Shown: positions 41,640 to 51,033, counted from the first letter of the stretch. The stretch: DNA of 64,000 nt from an uncultured Mediterraneibacter sp. (GCA_944381495.1 CALWLJ010000009.1:62001-126000), one strand, 5' to 3'. A program made the numbers and translations. Notes: a model not told the origin generated them from the sequence alone.

Positions 41640-43550
41640 TCATATGGTATCCATCAGACAGCATCCGCTGACGATAAAATGCCATCTGTTTTCGCTCATG
41701 GACTGATCCGGATCATGCCCCATGGATTTGTCTACAGTAAAATACGGCAGCCTCTCCTGTTCCAGCTCCTCCAGACGGGAAATGGAACCGGAGAGGTATG
41801 ATTCGATCCTTCTCCTGTGACTCTCCAGTCTCGTGAGTACTCCTCCCAGTTTAATATCCAGTAGCTCATAGCCGAAAGGTCTCGCATCCCGCATCCACAA
41901 CTGCTCCCGCAAAAGCTTCATCTCGTGAAGATGAGCAATGATATATGGAATATCCTGGCTGCATATCTGCTGAAGGGTCTGTTTGTCCTTTTTGTCATAA
42001 GCTTCTTTGATCCGTATGCCAAGATCCATCTTTTTCGAGAGTACCAGAGCCAGTTCCTCATAGAAACGGAACAACTCGGTAAAAGCAGGCGAAGTTTTAG
42101 CGCAGGTCTTCATCTTCTCAGCCAGTTTTCTATAATAATCCTCCGTATCGATTCCCTGGATATGATGATCAAACATTCCCAGCATGGCATCCTCATACAG
42201 GAAATATTTTGAAGGATTATCGGATGTAATGTTTTGTCCCACACCTGTAAACAGGGAATCGAAAGCGTCAAGCTGCCAGAAGTCTTCCAGACGTCCGCCG
42301 ATACATTCTTCAAATTCTTTGCTCAGTTCTTCCCTTTCCTCCTTGTCATGGAATCCCAGGTGGGCAAAGAGGACGACTCCCGGCCAGACGGCGTCAAGCG
42401 GAGTTTCAGAACCATTGTCCATCCAGGCCGTACAGATAATCTGTGGAACATGATACTCTCTGCAGGCTTCCAGGGCACTGGCAGTACAGCGGAAAGCCCG
42501 CCCGTAATTAGGTGCGATCCCATTCCAGATCCATGCTCCTCCTGCAAAAGAGACCCGATCTGTCAGTGCTTTGTGGACCCGCAGCATATTTCTATAGACT
42601 TCAACGTTTTTATTATAGTAATCCCAATAGATCAAGCCCAGGTCTTTGTCCGGCTTTTCCCATTGGGAAGTGTCCGTATCTGCATCGATCTCGTAATAAC
42701 CTTTTCCTGTATTGGATGTGATATACATATCGCTCCATATCATAGGTTCAAGACCAAGTTTCTTACAGATAGCAAGTACCCGGGTGCAGTGTTCTTTCAT
42801 CAACTTTGCACTCTCCCGATATCCATTCTTTTTCAGATACCTGCCCAATCCAAGCTCCGCAGCCTCATCCATTCCAAGATGGACTTTCCGTGTGGAAAAG
42901 GAATCGCGCACCGATGTAAGCATCTCCTCGATAAATTTATAAACTTTCTCCTCTCCTACCATGAGTATATCCGCGGTATCCTTCAGCGGCTCGCCCATAG
43001 GCCACTTCAGCGCGTTGCGAAGATGAGCAAGTGTCTGGATGCAAGGCACCAGCTCGATGCCAAAGAGCCCGGCATACGCATCCATCTCTCTGATGTCCTC
43101 CTGCGAGTATCTCCCACGGTAAGCACCGAAATAAGGCTCCTCTGGCACTTCATATGTTTCCTCTGTGTAGAGCATCAGCATGTTCATCCCCAGTTTTGCC
43201 AGCCTGCGGATCACTTTTTTTACTGTATCGACCTGAAAGACTGAGTTCCTGGAACAGTCAAGCATGAAACCGTTCTTTGGGAAATACACGTTCTCCGTTT
43301 TCTCGGCAGTTTCATCTTTCATACGATGAAGCGCCCAGTTCAGGGCACGGAAATAATGTGCAGGCTCTCTGCATTCGATACTGACTTCTCCCTTTTTCTT
43401 CTTTACATGGAGTTCTTCATCGTCGTGAAAATATACGGTCACGCACAGCGGCTCCTCATTATCTGCTCCTTCGATCTCCTCCATCAGGATCCTGGTCCCT
43501 TTCTCCACACGTCTGACCGCTTCCGGATCCCCTGTCAGTAAAAACTGCAT
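41640..43550 (-). CDS. GH20 beta-N-acetylhexosaminidase (GcnA-like)
   Basis: A 636-residue enzyme without signal peptide, so probably cytoplasmic. It removes terminal beta-linked GlcNAc or GalNAc from imported oligosaccharides. An N-terminal domain (1-95) precedes the barrel with GFMLDCSRN, MLYTEETYEVP and the catalytic Asp-Glu pair in HLGMDEAAELG. The start at 43550 has AGAGGAA upstream. It is separated from the epimerase gene by a terminator and has its own promoter, so it can be expressed apart from the rest of the amino-sugar operon. The last codons run through a degenerate repeat. Confidence 0.92.
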   Translation of the reverse strand: MQFLLTGDPEAVRRVEKGTRILMEEIEGADNEEPLCVTVYFHDDEELHVKKKKGEVSIECREPAHYFRALNWALHRMKDETAEKTENVYFPKNGFMLDCSRNSVFQVDTVKKVIRRLAKLGMNMLMLYTEETYEVPEEPYFGAYRGRYSQEDIREMDAYAGLFGIELVPCIQTLAHLRNALKWPMGEPLKDTADILMVGEEKVYKFIEEMLTSVRDSFSTRKVHLGMDEAAELGLGRYLKKNGYRESAKLMKEHCTRVLAICKKLGLEPMIWSDMYITSNTGKGYYEIDADTDTSQWEKPDKDLGLIYWDYYNKNVEVYRNMLRVHKALTDRVSFAGGAWIWNGIAPNYGRAFRCTASALEACREYHVPQIICTAWMDNGSETPLDAVWPGVVLFAHLGFHDKEEREELSKEFEECIGGRLEDFWQLDAFDSLFTGVGQNITSDNPSKYFLYEDAMLGMFDHHIQGIDTEDYYRKLAEKMKTCAKTSPAFTELFRFYEELALVLSKKMDLGIRIKEAYDKKDKQTLQQICSQDIPYIIAHLHEMKLLREQLWMRDARPFGYELLDIKLGGVLTRLESHRRRIESYLSGSISRLEELEQERLPYFTVDKSMGHDPDQSMSENRWHFIVSGCCLMDTI

Positions 43551-43595
43551 AATTCCTCTACCACCTTTCTTTAAATGTATTGTATCTGCACTATG

Positions 43596-43624
43596 ATTAT
43601 GCAGTAAGGTCTGATAAATTTCAA
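43596..43624 (-). promoter_or_regulatory. Promoter of the GH20 gene
   Basis: Minus strand: -35 TTGAAA (43619-43624), 17-bp spacer, -10 CATAAT (43596-43601), directly after the terminator at 43631-43657. Confidence 0.7.
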
Positions 43625-43630
43625 CAGAAA

Positions 43631-43657
43631 AATGCCGGTCTCTCACAGACCGGCATT
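43631..43657 (-). terminator. Terminator after the epimerase gene
   Basis: AATGCCGGTCT (43631-43641) and AGACCGGCATT (43647-43657) form a perfect 11-bp stem followed on the minus strand by TTTCTG. It lies 5 nt after the epimerase stop and splits GH20 from the upstream operon, perhaps incompletely. Confidence 0.85.
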
Positions 43658-43661
43658 CTCG

Positions 43662-44342
43662 TCAGGCAATGGCTGATACAAATCTCCTCGTGATTTCTCT
43701 CGGCCTTGTGATCGCAGTCCCTATGACTGCTGCATAAGCGCCGCAGTCAAACACATGCTGCAGCTGTTCGGGGAGCCAGATTCCCCCTTCCGCAATGAGA
43801 GGGATCTTCATATCCTCCGCCAGTTTCTTCACCATCGGAAAGCATGGTGTCTCCTGTCCTTTCGTCTCCTCTGTAAATCCGCACAAAGTCGTCCCCGCCA
43901 TGTCAAACCCCAGCTCCGCGGCACGCATCCCGTCCTCATAGGAAGAACAGTCCGCCATAAAAAGCATGTCTGGATATTTTTCCCGCACTTTCGGGAAAAA
44001 CGTCTCAATCGTACTTCCATCCGGACGAATCCGATTCGTCGCATCCATAGCTATAATATCCGGTTCCACTTTCATCAGGGCATCGATTTCTTTCATAGTA
44101 GGAGTAATATATATTTCGGAATTATCATAGTCCACCTTGTACAGTCCGATCACCGGAAGATCCACTTCTTTCTTTATCGCCAGAATATCTTCCGGCGTAT
44201 TGGCACGGATGCCGACAGCTCCGCCTTCTTCCGCAGCATAAGCCATACGCGCCATGATAAAGGAACTGTAGAGTGGTTCGGTCTTCAAAGCCTGACAGGA
44301 CACAATCAGCCCGCCTTTTATTTTCTCCATTACATCCATCAT
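43662..44342 (-). CDS. nanE: Putative N-acetylmannosamine-6-phosphate 2-epimerase
   Basis: A 226-residue TIM barrel of the NanE family that converts ManNAc-6-P to GlcNAc-6-P. GGLIVSCQALKTEPLY (N-terminal), the catalytic lysine in GLYKVDYD, AMDATNRIRPDG and LIAEGGIWLPEQ are typical. AAGGAGG lies 5 nt before the ATG at 44342; another ATG follows directly. With the ROK kinase of the same operon it would form the ManNAc kinase-epimerase route. A sialic acid aldolase gene is not present in the window. Confidence 0.92.
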   Translation of the reverse strand: MMDVMEKIKGGLIVSCQALKTEPLYSSFIMARMAYAAEEGGAVGIRANTPEDILAIKKEVDLPVIGLYKVDYDNSEIYITPTMKEIDALMKVEPDIIAMDATNRIRPDGSTIETFFPKVREKYPDMLFMADCSSYEDGMRAAELGFDMAGTTLCGFTEETKGQETPCFPMVKKLAEDMKIPLIAEGGIWLPEQLQHVFDCGAYAAVIGTAITRPREITRRFVSAIA

Positions 44343-44398
44343 GATCTCCTCCTTGATACACACCCTAGTCTTTTTCTGCCTTCCGCCATTCTGTCATG

Positions 44399-45892
44399 TT
44401 ATCCGCGGTACTCTGCCTCCAGATCCACTTCAAACATCCTTCTCCACGGCAGCTCTATCTTTGTGACCGTGATTCCTGACACGATCGAAGGAAGAATCTT
44501 TTTTGCGAAATCCATCAGGCCCTTTCGGATGACATCGCAGACTTCCCCTTTTCCGTCTTCCACATGAAAGTAATCCATTCCATCCGGAAGTGATCTGTTT
44601 ACCTGCCAGCGCACTACCGAGCAATAACCGCAGTCTTCCAGATATCTTTCAATAAGGAAATCCTGATGCTGGCTTCCGTAACCAAAGTAAAACACATCTA
44701 CAGCCTCTGCCAGAGCCGTCCCGATGGTGTTGGCAGAAGTATTCCATCCTGCATATCCGCCCAGTTTCAGAAGAAGTCCGTTTTTGTCGAGCAGATGGAC
44801 AAAGCTGGTCTCACCGCCATTTGCATAGGCATTATCCGCGATTGATACCACTTTTCCCTCCCGGATACATTTTTTTATAAATTCAATCAGTTCCGGTATA
44901 TTGCGTTCTCTATAATATCCCGGCTGTCTGGACGGCTGATATTCCGCCTCTTCCATTTTTCCGGCCGGAGCTGTGACGGCCAGGATGATATCCGCCTGCT
45001 CCCAGCTTTCCGTCTGCTGACATCCTGCAGAAAGGATGTGATATTTCAATGTATCCGCCAAAGCAGCGCCTTCATACAGCGGCACCAGTTCTCTTGCCTT
45101 TTCCGCCGCATATTTGACAAATACTTTGGGATGTCTGCCAGACATGACATTGACCATCCTTGCCAGCAATGTCAGTTCCACTTCATCAGCGCCCGGATAG
45201 ACCAGTACCTGGTCAGTCAGATCCATTTCCTCTGTCTTTTCTCTTACACTCTGCTGATCCATAGCTGCATATCCATAGGAGGCAGAATCATCCTGCGGTA
45301 TCACCAGTGCGTCTATCACACCTTCTCTCAGCAGCTCCAGCGTCCTTATATTCATCTGAAGATTCTGCTCACGTCTGTCGACATAGTCATTCAGTGCAGT
45401 CTTGTCAATCTGCAGCATCAGCTCAGACAGACTGGAATCTCCTTCTAACCCCAGCCGGCTTTTATGGATAGCAACACCTGCATCGTGGATAGCTTTACCA
45501 TACTTTTCATAATAATCCGGCTCCTCATCGCTGCTGGAATAGTTCGGGCACCGCATAATAACCTGAAAGGCATAAATCAGCATCTCCGGATTCATTTTCC
45601 GGACTTCCCGAACAACCTGCAGCCGGGCAAATAATTCCTCGTTTGTTTCGTGATGGATCCTGGAAGGGACAAGCCCTCCATACAGAAGCATATCTATAGA
45701 GAGGATCAGCCCGTCCGCATCCCTGCATTCTCTCTTCAGGAAACCTTCTATAGACCGGAAATCCGCAGGCGTCTTTTTATCTCCCAGAACATCAGGTCTT
45801 ACGATATGAAATTGTTCTTTTGAAAATAAGCGTTCCGGAAAAAGCATATTGCACGGCCGCTCATCCAATGGGATCAGTACTATTTTTTTCAA
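44399..45892 (-). CDS. DUF4127 family protein
   Basis: A 497-residue soluble protein. It opens with KKIVLIPLDERPCNMLFP, the DUF4127 hallmark, and has conserved LILSIDMLLYGGLVPSR, IPQDDSASYG and NTSANTIGTALAEAV segments. Function is unknown; the asparagine- and aspartate-rich loops suggest an enzyme. The start is TTG with AGAGGAA upstream, because the family begins exactly here. It lies inside an amino-sugar import operon between the permease and the epimerase, which points to a step in glycan or amino-sugar handling. Confidence 0.88.
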   Translation of the reverse strand: MKKIVLIPLDERPCNMLFPERLFSKEQFHIVRPDVLGDKKTPADFRSIEGFLKRECRDADGLILSIDMLLYGGLVPSRIHHETNEELFARLQVVREVRKMNPEMLIYAFQVIMRCPNYSSSDEEPDYYEKYGKAIHDAGVAIHKSRLGLEGDSSLSELMLQIDKTALNDYVDRREQNLQMNIRTLELLREGVIDALVIPQDDSASYGYAAMDQQSVREKTEEMDLTDQVLVYPGADEVELTLLARMVNVMSGRHPKVFVKYAAEKARELVPLYEGAALADTLKYHILSAGCQQTESWEQADIILAVTAPAGKMEEAEYQPSRQPGYYRERNIPELIEFIKKCIREGKVVSIADNAYANGGETSFVHLLDKNGLLLKLGGYAGWNTSANTIGTALAEAVDVFYFGYGSQHQDFLIERYLEDCGYCSVVRWQVNRSLPDGMDYFHVEDGKGEVCDVIRKGLMDFAKKILPSIVSGITVTKIELPWRRMFEVDLEAEYRG

Positions 45893-45942
45893 TGTACGTT
45901 CCTCTCTTTTCCATACAATTGTCCTTACATCAAAACTTGCAG

Positions 45943-46785
45943 TTAACCTTTTACTGCTCCGCTGACCGCCTCAATATAATTCTTCTGACAGATCATAAAT
46001 ACAAGCAGCACAGGTATGATCGAGATGATCGTTCCTGCCGCGACATAACCGAACTTGTAGCTGAATGATCCATTCAGATACTGAAGTGCTGTAGCAAGGG
46101 GATATTTTTCCGGATCCTGCAGAACGATGATAGGCCACAGGAAAGCATTCCAGTTCTTGATAAAGTCAAAAATCACTACCGTCGAAATACTTGGCATGAT
46201 ACCCGGTATCATAATCGTCGCCCAGATTCTCAGCTCACCGGCTCCGTCAATCTTTGCCGCCTCGATCAGTTCTCTGGGGATGCCCAGATATGCCTGTCTC
46301 ATGAGAATAATACTGAAAGTACTCACCGAAGTAGGCAGGATAACACCCAGCAGGGTATTCAGCAGATGCATCTTTGAGATTGTGAGGTAGTTTATGATCA
46401 TACCGGCTGCCGCGGGGATGATCATCGTAGCTACCAGCAGGCCGAATATGATCTTCTTTCCCTTAAAGTCCATGACCGCCAGAGGATAGGCGCACATTGA
46501 CGAGAAGAGCACATCAATGATAATTCCTCCTAATGTTACTACGATAGTATTCCAGATATATTTTCCCAGATCCATATACTCTATTACGCCTGTATAATTA
46601 GAAATGGAAAAATCCTTCAGTGAAAAATGCAGGCTGTAAATATTGGCTCCTGTCCGAAGGGATGAAAGAAGGAGCCAGATAAACGGTCCGGCGCATATGA
46701 CCGCGATCAGCGCAAGTATGATATAAGTCGATATTTTTCCGGCTATTCGTTTCTTTTTTCTGCTTCCTTTCGCCTTACTCCTCAT
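45943..46785 (-). CDS. Carbohydrate ABC transporter permease (MalG/LacG type)
   Basis: A 280-residue inner-membrane protein with six segments. The EAA loop contacting the ATPase is visible as ELIEAAKIDGAGELRIWATIMIPG (about 185-208). It overlaps the first permease gene by 11 nt and has GGAGG upstream. It forms a heterodimeric channel with it. No ATPase gene is present, as in many CUT1 systems that share an MsmK-like ATPase encoded elsewhere. Confidence 0.95.
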   Translation of the reverse strand: MRSKAKGSRKKKRIAGKISTYIILALIAVICAGPFIWLLLSSLRTGANIYSLHFSLKDFSISNYTGVIEYMDLGKYIWNTIVVTLGGIIIDVLFSSMCAYPLAVMDFKGKKIIFGLLVATMIIPAAAGMIINYLTISKMHLLNTLLGVILPTSVSTFSIILMRQAYLGIPRELIEAAKIDGAGELRIWATIMIPGIMPSISTVVIFDFIKNWNAFLWPIIVLQDPEKYPLATALQYLNGSFSYKFGYVAAGTIISIIPVLLVFMICQKNYIEAVSGAVKG

Positions 46786-47680
46786 TTGTCATGCCTCCTC
46801 TTTTGCCATATACGAAAACTACGATGCTGAGAATCGTTGTGATCACGGCCTGGACTGCTCCTATGGCTGCCGCGTATCCAAACTGGAAATCTCCAAAGGC
46901 TTTCGTGTATGAGTAATAGTTGATTACCATTGTGGCATTATTCGGTCCGCCCTTTGTCAATACAAATACTACGTCAAACACACCGATCGCCGAAATCACC
47001 GAATTCAGGCTGCATAGCCAGATATACGGCTTAAGAAGCGGAATCTTAATCTTAAAAATCGTCTGAAATGTATTTGCTCCATCGATCTGTGCTGACTCGG
47101 TCAGCTCCTGCGGTATCCCCTGAAGCCCTGCCAGATACATCATCATATAATATCCAAGTCCCTGCCAGACTGTGATAAACATCAGACAGAGCATGGCTGT
47201 ATATTTACTGTTAAGGAAGCCAAGAGGCTGTGTGATCAGCTCCAGATCCTGAAGCAGAGTGTTTATGATTCCCTGTGTGTCAAAGATAAATCCCCACATA
47301 ATGGATACTGCTACCATTGATGTAACAACCGGAATATAAAAAAGTGTTCTGAAAACAGTTATCCCCGGAAGCTTCTGATTGACCAGCAGGGCAAGCAGGA
47401 TTGAAAGGATCTGAATCACCGGCACGATCACGACAAATGTGATCGAGTTTTTGATCGCGATGATAAATTCCCTGTCCTGAAACGCTTTTACAAAATTGTC
47501 CCATCCTACAAAGCTTGTAGTCCCCACTACCGAATAATCGAAAAACATCAGTACAAGACTGCCTATGATCGGAATAATCGTAAATAAAATGATAATGATC
47601 AGGGCCGGGGTCATGAAAGCATAAGCTCTTATATTCTCCATTTTCTTACGTCTGCTGATTTTTTTAACTGCCTGTGCCAT
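46775..47680 (-). CDS. Sugar ABC transporter permease (MalF/UgpA type)
   Basis: A 301-residue membrane protein with six segments after a basic start (VKKISRRKKMENIRAY). The EAA loop reads ELTESAQIDGANTFQTIFKIKIP. It belongs to the CUT1 family of oligosaccharide importers. The preceding binding-protein gene ends 57 bp upstream, with a strong hairpin in between; AGGAGGG precedes this start. The likely cargo is an N-acetylhexosamine-containing glycan, from context. Confidence 0.95.
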   Translation of the reverse strand: MAQAVKKISRRKKMENIRAYAFMTPALIIIILFTIIPIIGSLVLMFFDYSVVGTTSFVGWDNFVKAFQDREFIIAIKNSITFVVIVPVIQILSILLALLVNQKLPGITVFRTLFYIPVVTSMVAVSIMWGFIFDTQGIINTLLQDLELITQPLGFLNSKYTAMLCLMFITVWQGLGYYMMMYLAGLQGIPQELTESAQIDGANTFQTIFKIKIPLLKPYIWLCSLNSVISAIGVFDVVFVLTKGGPNNATMVINYYSYTKAFGDFQFGYAAAIGAVQAVITTILSIVVFVYGKRGGMTNEE

Positions 47681-47699
47681 GTGATCCCTCCTAGTAAAG

Positions 47700-47725
47700 A
47701 GTTTCCCCGGAAAACCGGGGAAACT
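47700..47725 (-). promoter_or_regulatory. Intercistronic hairpin between binding protein and permease genes
   Basis: AGTTTCCCCGG and CCGGGGAAACT form a perfect 11-bp stem on a 4-nt loop. On the minus strand CTTTACTAGGAGGG follows, with no T-run. Hairpins at this spot often protect the binding-protein mRNA and lower permease expression, which is the likely role here. Confidence 0.7.
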
Positions 47726-47737
47726 GCATCTGTTTTT

Positions 47738-49018
47738 TTAATTTTCAGCCAGTAATTTATTTACATCCTCTTCCGCCTGATTCAGTGAAGTCTGGATGTC
47801 ATCACCGTTGATTATGACAGCTTCATATGCCTTGTCCACTGCTGTCTGGATATTGCCCTGATTAGCTACACCCAGTGAAAAGTCTTTTGAAGTCTGGCTT
47901 GCCTGTGCAGACATTGCGCTGGCCTGTCCTTCCAGTGTATCCATATCAGATGTAAAATACGAATCCTCACTTGCCTTCGTAGTAGACGGGAAAATGGATA
48001 CCAGTTTGCAGAAAGCGAGCTGATTGTCATCGTTTGTCACATAGTTTGCAAATGCAATGGCTGCTTCATGATTATCGCTTGCTTCTGGAACAACAAGGTT
48101 CATCAGCGGGTTACGGCTCAGTCCGTTAGCTCCTGTAAGTGGTGTAGACACTGCGATCGTCTTATAGATATCCGGAGCCTCATCCTTAATTCTTGAAAGA
48201 GACGAACCTGAAGAGCTTACAATTGCCAGCTTTCCGGATTCGAACAGCTTAAGTGCCTCGTCCCAGTCTCCCCAGTTATTCTTGGGGATAACTCCCTTGT
48301 CTGTGTACTGTTTGTAATTTTCCAGCAGCGCAGCCGTTTTATCAGTATTGAAAGCTGCAGCAGTTCCGTCCTCGTTCAACACATTAATATCTTCTTCAAA
48401 CAGAATGTTAAAGAACTCGTCCGGCTGGAATAAGTAAGCTCCTGTCTTATTATAGAACTCTTCGGACATTTCAAGAGCTTCATTAAAGGTCTTCGGTACT
48501 TCCATTCCGGCTTTATCGAACAGATCCTGATTGTAGAACATAATATCAGGAGAAGCATACCATGGAAAAGCATAAACAGAATCGCCGATTTTTGCTGAAT
48601 CCCAGAGGTCTTTTATATATATGCTCTTCTGCTCGTCTGTTGCTTCCGCATTGAGATCAACCAAAGCGCCTTCGCCTGCCAGTGTCAGAGTCATCTGGGT
48701 ATTCATGTTGACTACATCCGGTGCTGTTCCTCCGGCAATGGCTGTAACCAGCTTGGACTGGATGTCATCATAAGGAACGTCTGTCCAGTTGATGGTGACA
48801 CCTGGATTATCCGCTTCATACTTCTCGATCAGATCATTAAAATAATCCTCAAAAGATGCCTTCAGATCAATGGTCCAGAAATCAATCGTCACATCCTTGC
48901 CTGAACTGCTGTCATCTGATCCGCCGGATCCTTTGTTCCCTGAGCCTGAACTGCATCCTGCCAGCATGGATACTGTCATTGCCGCACAGATCATCGCACA
49001 CAAAATCTTTTTTTTCAT
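47738..49018 (-). CDS. Extracellular sugar-binding lipoprotein of the ABC importer
   Basis: A 426-residue family 1 solute-binding protein. The lipobox LAGC is at residues 19-22, followed by a flexible glycine/serine linker. The fold shows typical TIDFWTIDLKASFEDYFND, TAIAGGTAPDVVNMNT and VYAFPWYASPDIMFYNQDLFDKAG segments. It captures oligosaccharides at the cell surface and delivers them to the two permeases downstream. It has its own promoter and GGGAGG site. Ligand specificity is suggested only by the neighbouring GH20, kinase and epimerase. Confidence 0.95.
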   Translation of the reverse strand: MKKKILCAMICAAMTVSMLAGCSSGSGNKGSGGSDDSSSGKDVTIDFWTIDLKASFEDYFNDLIEKYEADNPGVTINWTDVPYDDIQSKLVTAIAGGTAPDVVNMNTQMTLTLAGEGALVDLNAEATDEQKSIYIKDLWDSAKIGDSVYAFPWYASPDIMFYNQDLFDKAGMEVPKTFNEALEMSEEFYNKTGAYLFQPDEFFNILFEEDINVLNEDGTAAAFNTDKTAALLENYKQYTDKGVIPKNNWGDWDEALKLFESGKLAIVSSSGSSLSRIKDEAPDIYKTIAVSTPLTGANGLSRNPLMNLVVPEASDNHEAAIAFANYVTNDDNQLAFCKLVSIFPSTTKASEDSYFTSDMDTLEGQASAMSAQASQTSKDFSLGVANQGNIQTAVDKAYEAVIINGDDIQTSLNQAEEDVNKLLAEN

Positions 49019-49056
49019 CGTTGTTTCCTCCCTTTCTATGTGATTTCTTGTTGACG

Positions 49057-49085
49057 ATTATAGCAATCCTCAAAAACTCTTTCAA
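49057..49085 (-). promoter_or_regulatory. Promoter of the sugar ABC importer genes with overlapping inverted repeat
   Basis: Minus strand: -35 TTGAAA (49080-49085), 17-bp spacer, perfect -10 TATAAT (49057-49062). An inverted repeat CTTTCA/TGAAAG (49079-49084, 49102-49107) overlaps the -35. It is a candidate site for the locus RpiR regulator. Confidence 0.75.
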
Positions 49086-49159
49086 TAAAACCGCCAGATT
49101 CTGAAAGTGGAACTTTATTCGCTCAATTTATCAGAAAATACTTTCAATTATAAATCTAT

Positions 49160-50146
49160 TTAAATTCCTTTATAATTTTTAGGCAGAATATTGCATTCCG
49201 TCGTCTGGATAAAATAATACACTGCTCCAACCAGCCCCGCCTCATTGCCCAGATCTGCTGATCTCAGCTCCAGACCACGTGCGAAATGAGGCATGACACT
49301 TTCTTTCACCTTTTTCTGAAGCGGTGAGATAAAATACTTCTCCTGAGCCGAAACACCTCCGCCAATAAGGATCAGTTCCGGATTGAATATGTGGACAAGA
49401 CCCACGATTCCTGACGCAATACAGCCGATCCACCTGTCAATGATCTCCAGGATCACATTGTCTCCATGATCCGCCAGCTCAAATATCTTTCTGCCGTCAA
49501 TCTCATCCTCCGAAAGATGGTTGATCCTGCCCTCTCTCACCGCCTTTCTTACATCCCGGACAAGAGCTGATGCCGAACCGTACCTTTCCAGACATCCCCT
49601 GTTTCCACAGGAACAGCGTTCTCCTGAAATCTGTATCGGTATATGACCAATCTCTCCGGCAAATCCGTCTCTGCCGAGCAAGATCTTTCCATCCGTGATA
49701 ATACCGCCGCCAACGCCGGTTCCGATGGTTATCACAACCACATTTTCCCGGTTCCTGGCCGCACCGGTCCACACTTCTCCCAGTGCCGCTGCATTTGCAT
49801 CATTGATCACGGACGTCCGGATACCGAATTCCCGCTCTATCGACTCTTTGATTCTGCTGTGTTCCCAATTTCGAATGTGACCGGCGGATCCATCCACACA
49901 TCCTGTCTTTGTATTGATTGCACCGGTAGCTGAGACTCCGATCCCCGGGCAGTTATCCTGATCCATACCATACCGGTTCATAAATTTCCGGCAGCTCTTT
50001 ATCACAGTCTGGAGAATCGGAGTCTCATACCCGTCAAAATTCACAGCATAAGATTCTGTTTCCAGTACAGTTCCCTCTTCCGTCACTTTACCGATCTTAA
50101 CTGCCGTTCCGCCGATATCCACCCCCAGATACATTTTTTCAGACAT
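49160..50146 (-). CDS. ROK family sugar kinase (probable N-acetylmannosamine kinase or glucokinase type)
   Basis: A 328-residue ATP-dependent sugar kinase. The phosphate loop GVDIGGTAVKIGKV is at residues 7-20, the sugar-binding NDANAAALGE and GTGVGGGI follow, and the zinc motif CSCGNRGCLE is complete. Next to a NanE-type epimerase, phosphorylation of ManNAc is the favoured role, but ROK kinases are hard to assign. The start at 50146 has GGAGGAG upstream and overlaps the RpiR gene by 8 nt. Confidence 0.92.
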   Translation of the reverse strand: MSEKMYLGVDIGGTAVKIGKVTEEGTVLETESYAVNFDGYETPILQTVIKSCRKFMNRYGMDQDNCPGIGVSATGAINTKTGCVDGSAGHIRNWEHSRIKESIEREFGIRTSVINDANAAALGEVWTGAARNRENVVVITIGTGVGGGIITDGKILLGRDGFAGEIGHIPIQISGERCSCGNRGCLERYGSASALVRDVRKAVREGRINHLSEDEIDGRKIFELADHGDNVILEIIDRWIGCIASGIVGLVHIFNPELILIGGGVSAQEKYFISPLQKKVKESVMPHFARGLELRSADLGNEAGLVGAVYYFIQTTECNILPKNYKGI

Positions 50147-51032
50147 TTTTTTCTCCTCCGTTTTCCTTCTTAGTTCTGTAATCCTTACTTCCTCTGACCG
50201 CTGACAGAGTATCCTTATACTTCTGCGTCTTGAAGTATGAATCATTGGCAAAATAATATGTATACAGTACATCCACCACCATGAGTATCGAAAACTGCGG
50301 TGAAATCTTTGTACCTGTATCAAGGTTTTTCAGAGATGCGACCCGGATCACTTCTTCACACTCCTTTGCTATAGTTGAATCCTGACGGGCTGTGATACAT
50401 ACCGCGCATGCACCTTTCCGTTTCGCGATCCGAACGCTCTCCAGCACTTCCGCTGTCTCTCCGCTCAGGGAGACAGCTATGATCAACGTCTCTTCATCCG
50501 CAAGAGCCGCACTGATCTTCATCATCTGAGAATCTGTAAATGCATTGACATCCATTCCGATCCGCATGAACCTGAGCTGAAACTCCTCAGCCGCATAACC
50601 AGAGTTTCCGCTTCCGAAAATGAGTACTTTGCTGCTTGTATTCAACATATTCGCCACACGGCGGATCTGGGTCTCATCCAGGATCCTGAAATTTTCCCGG
50701 AGAAGCTTCTGATAGGTATTCTGTACTTTTTTTGTAAGGACACTGATATCTTTTTCATGACTCTCACTCTTCCGTTCCGCCTCCAGATCCCGCTCGTAGG
50801 AAAAAATCAGTTCCCGGTATCCTTTATATCCGCATTTCTGTGCGAAACGTGAGAGTGAGGATTCTGATACATAAAGAACTCTTGACATGTTTTTTGATGA
50901 GAAATCCATCACTTCTTTATTGCTGATGAAAAAGTCAGCAATACTTCTCTCAACTTCCGTCATCTTATCATAAAGTGACTCCATATTCTGCTTTGTTTCA
51001 TTCTGAAAAAATATCATATAGCTGCTGTCCAT
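50139..51032 (-). CDS. MurR/RpiR family transcriptional regulator
   Basis: A 297-residue regulator. Residues 17-90 form the RpiR helix-turn-helix (MTEVERSIADFF, VLYVSESSLSRFAQKCGYKGYREL). Residues 125-265 are a SIS phosphosugar-binding domain (KVLIFGSGNSGYAAEEF, IIAVSLSGETAEV). It probably senses an amino-sugar phosphate made by this pathway. The start at 51032 lies 1 nt after the SGNH stop, with AAAGGGG ahead. It likely binds palindromes near the operon promoters. Confidence 0.93.
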   Translation of the reverse strand: MDSSYMIFFQNETKQNMESLYDKMTEVERSIADFFISNKEVMDFSSKNMSRVLYVSESSLSRFAQKCGYKGYRELIFSYERDLEAERKSESHEKDISVLTKKVQNTYQKLLRENFRILDETQIRRVANMLNTSSKVLIFGSGNSGYAAEEFQLRFMRIGMDVNAFTDSQMMKISAALADEETLIIAVSLSGETAEVLESVRIAKRKGACAVCITARQDSTIAKECEEVIRVASLKNLDTGTKISPQFSILMVVDVLYTYYFANDSYFKTQKYKDTLSAVRGSKDYRTKKENGGEKNV

Positions 51033-51033
51033 C

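Noticed and set aside
42234..43244. Plus-strand frame of 336 codons opposite GH20
   Set aside because: Antisense shadow of the glycosidase gene; no start signals or domain.
43755..44567. Plus-strand frame of 270 codons opposite the NanE-type gene
   Set aside because: Shadow frame crossing two real minus-strand genes; no ribosome binding site or domain.
49160..50323. Longer ROK kinase starting at 50323
   Set aside because: The extra residues overlap the RpiR gene and have no kinase similarity; the ATG at 50146 has GGAGGAG ahead and begins the DIGGT domain.
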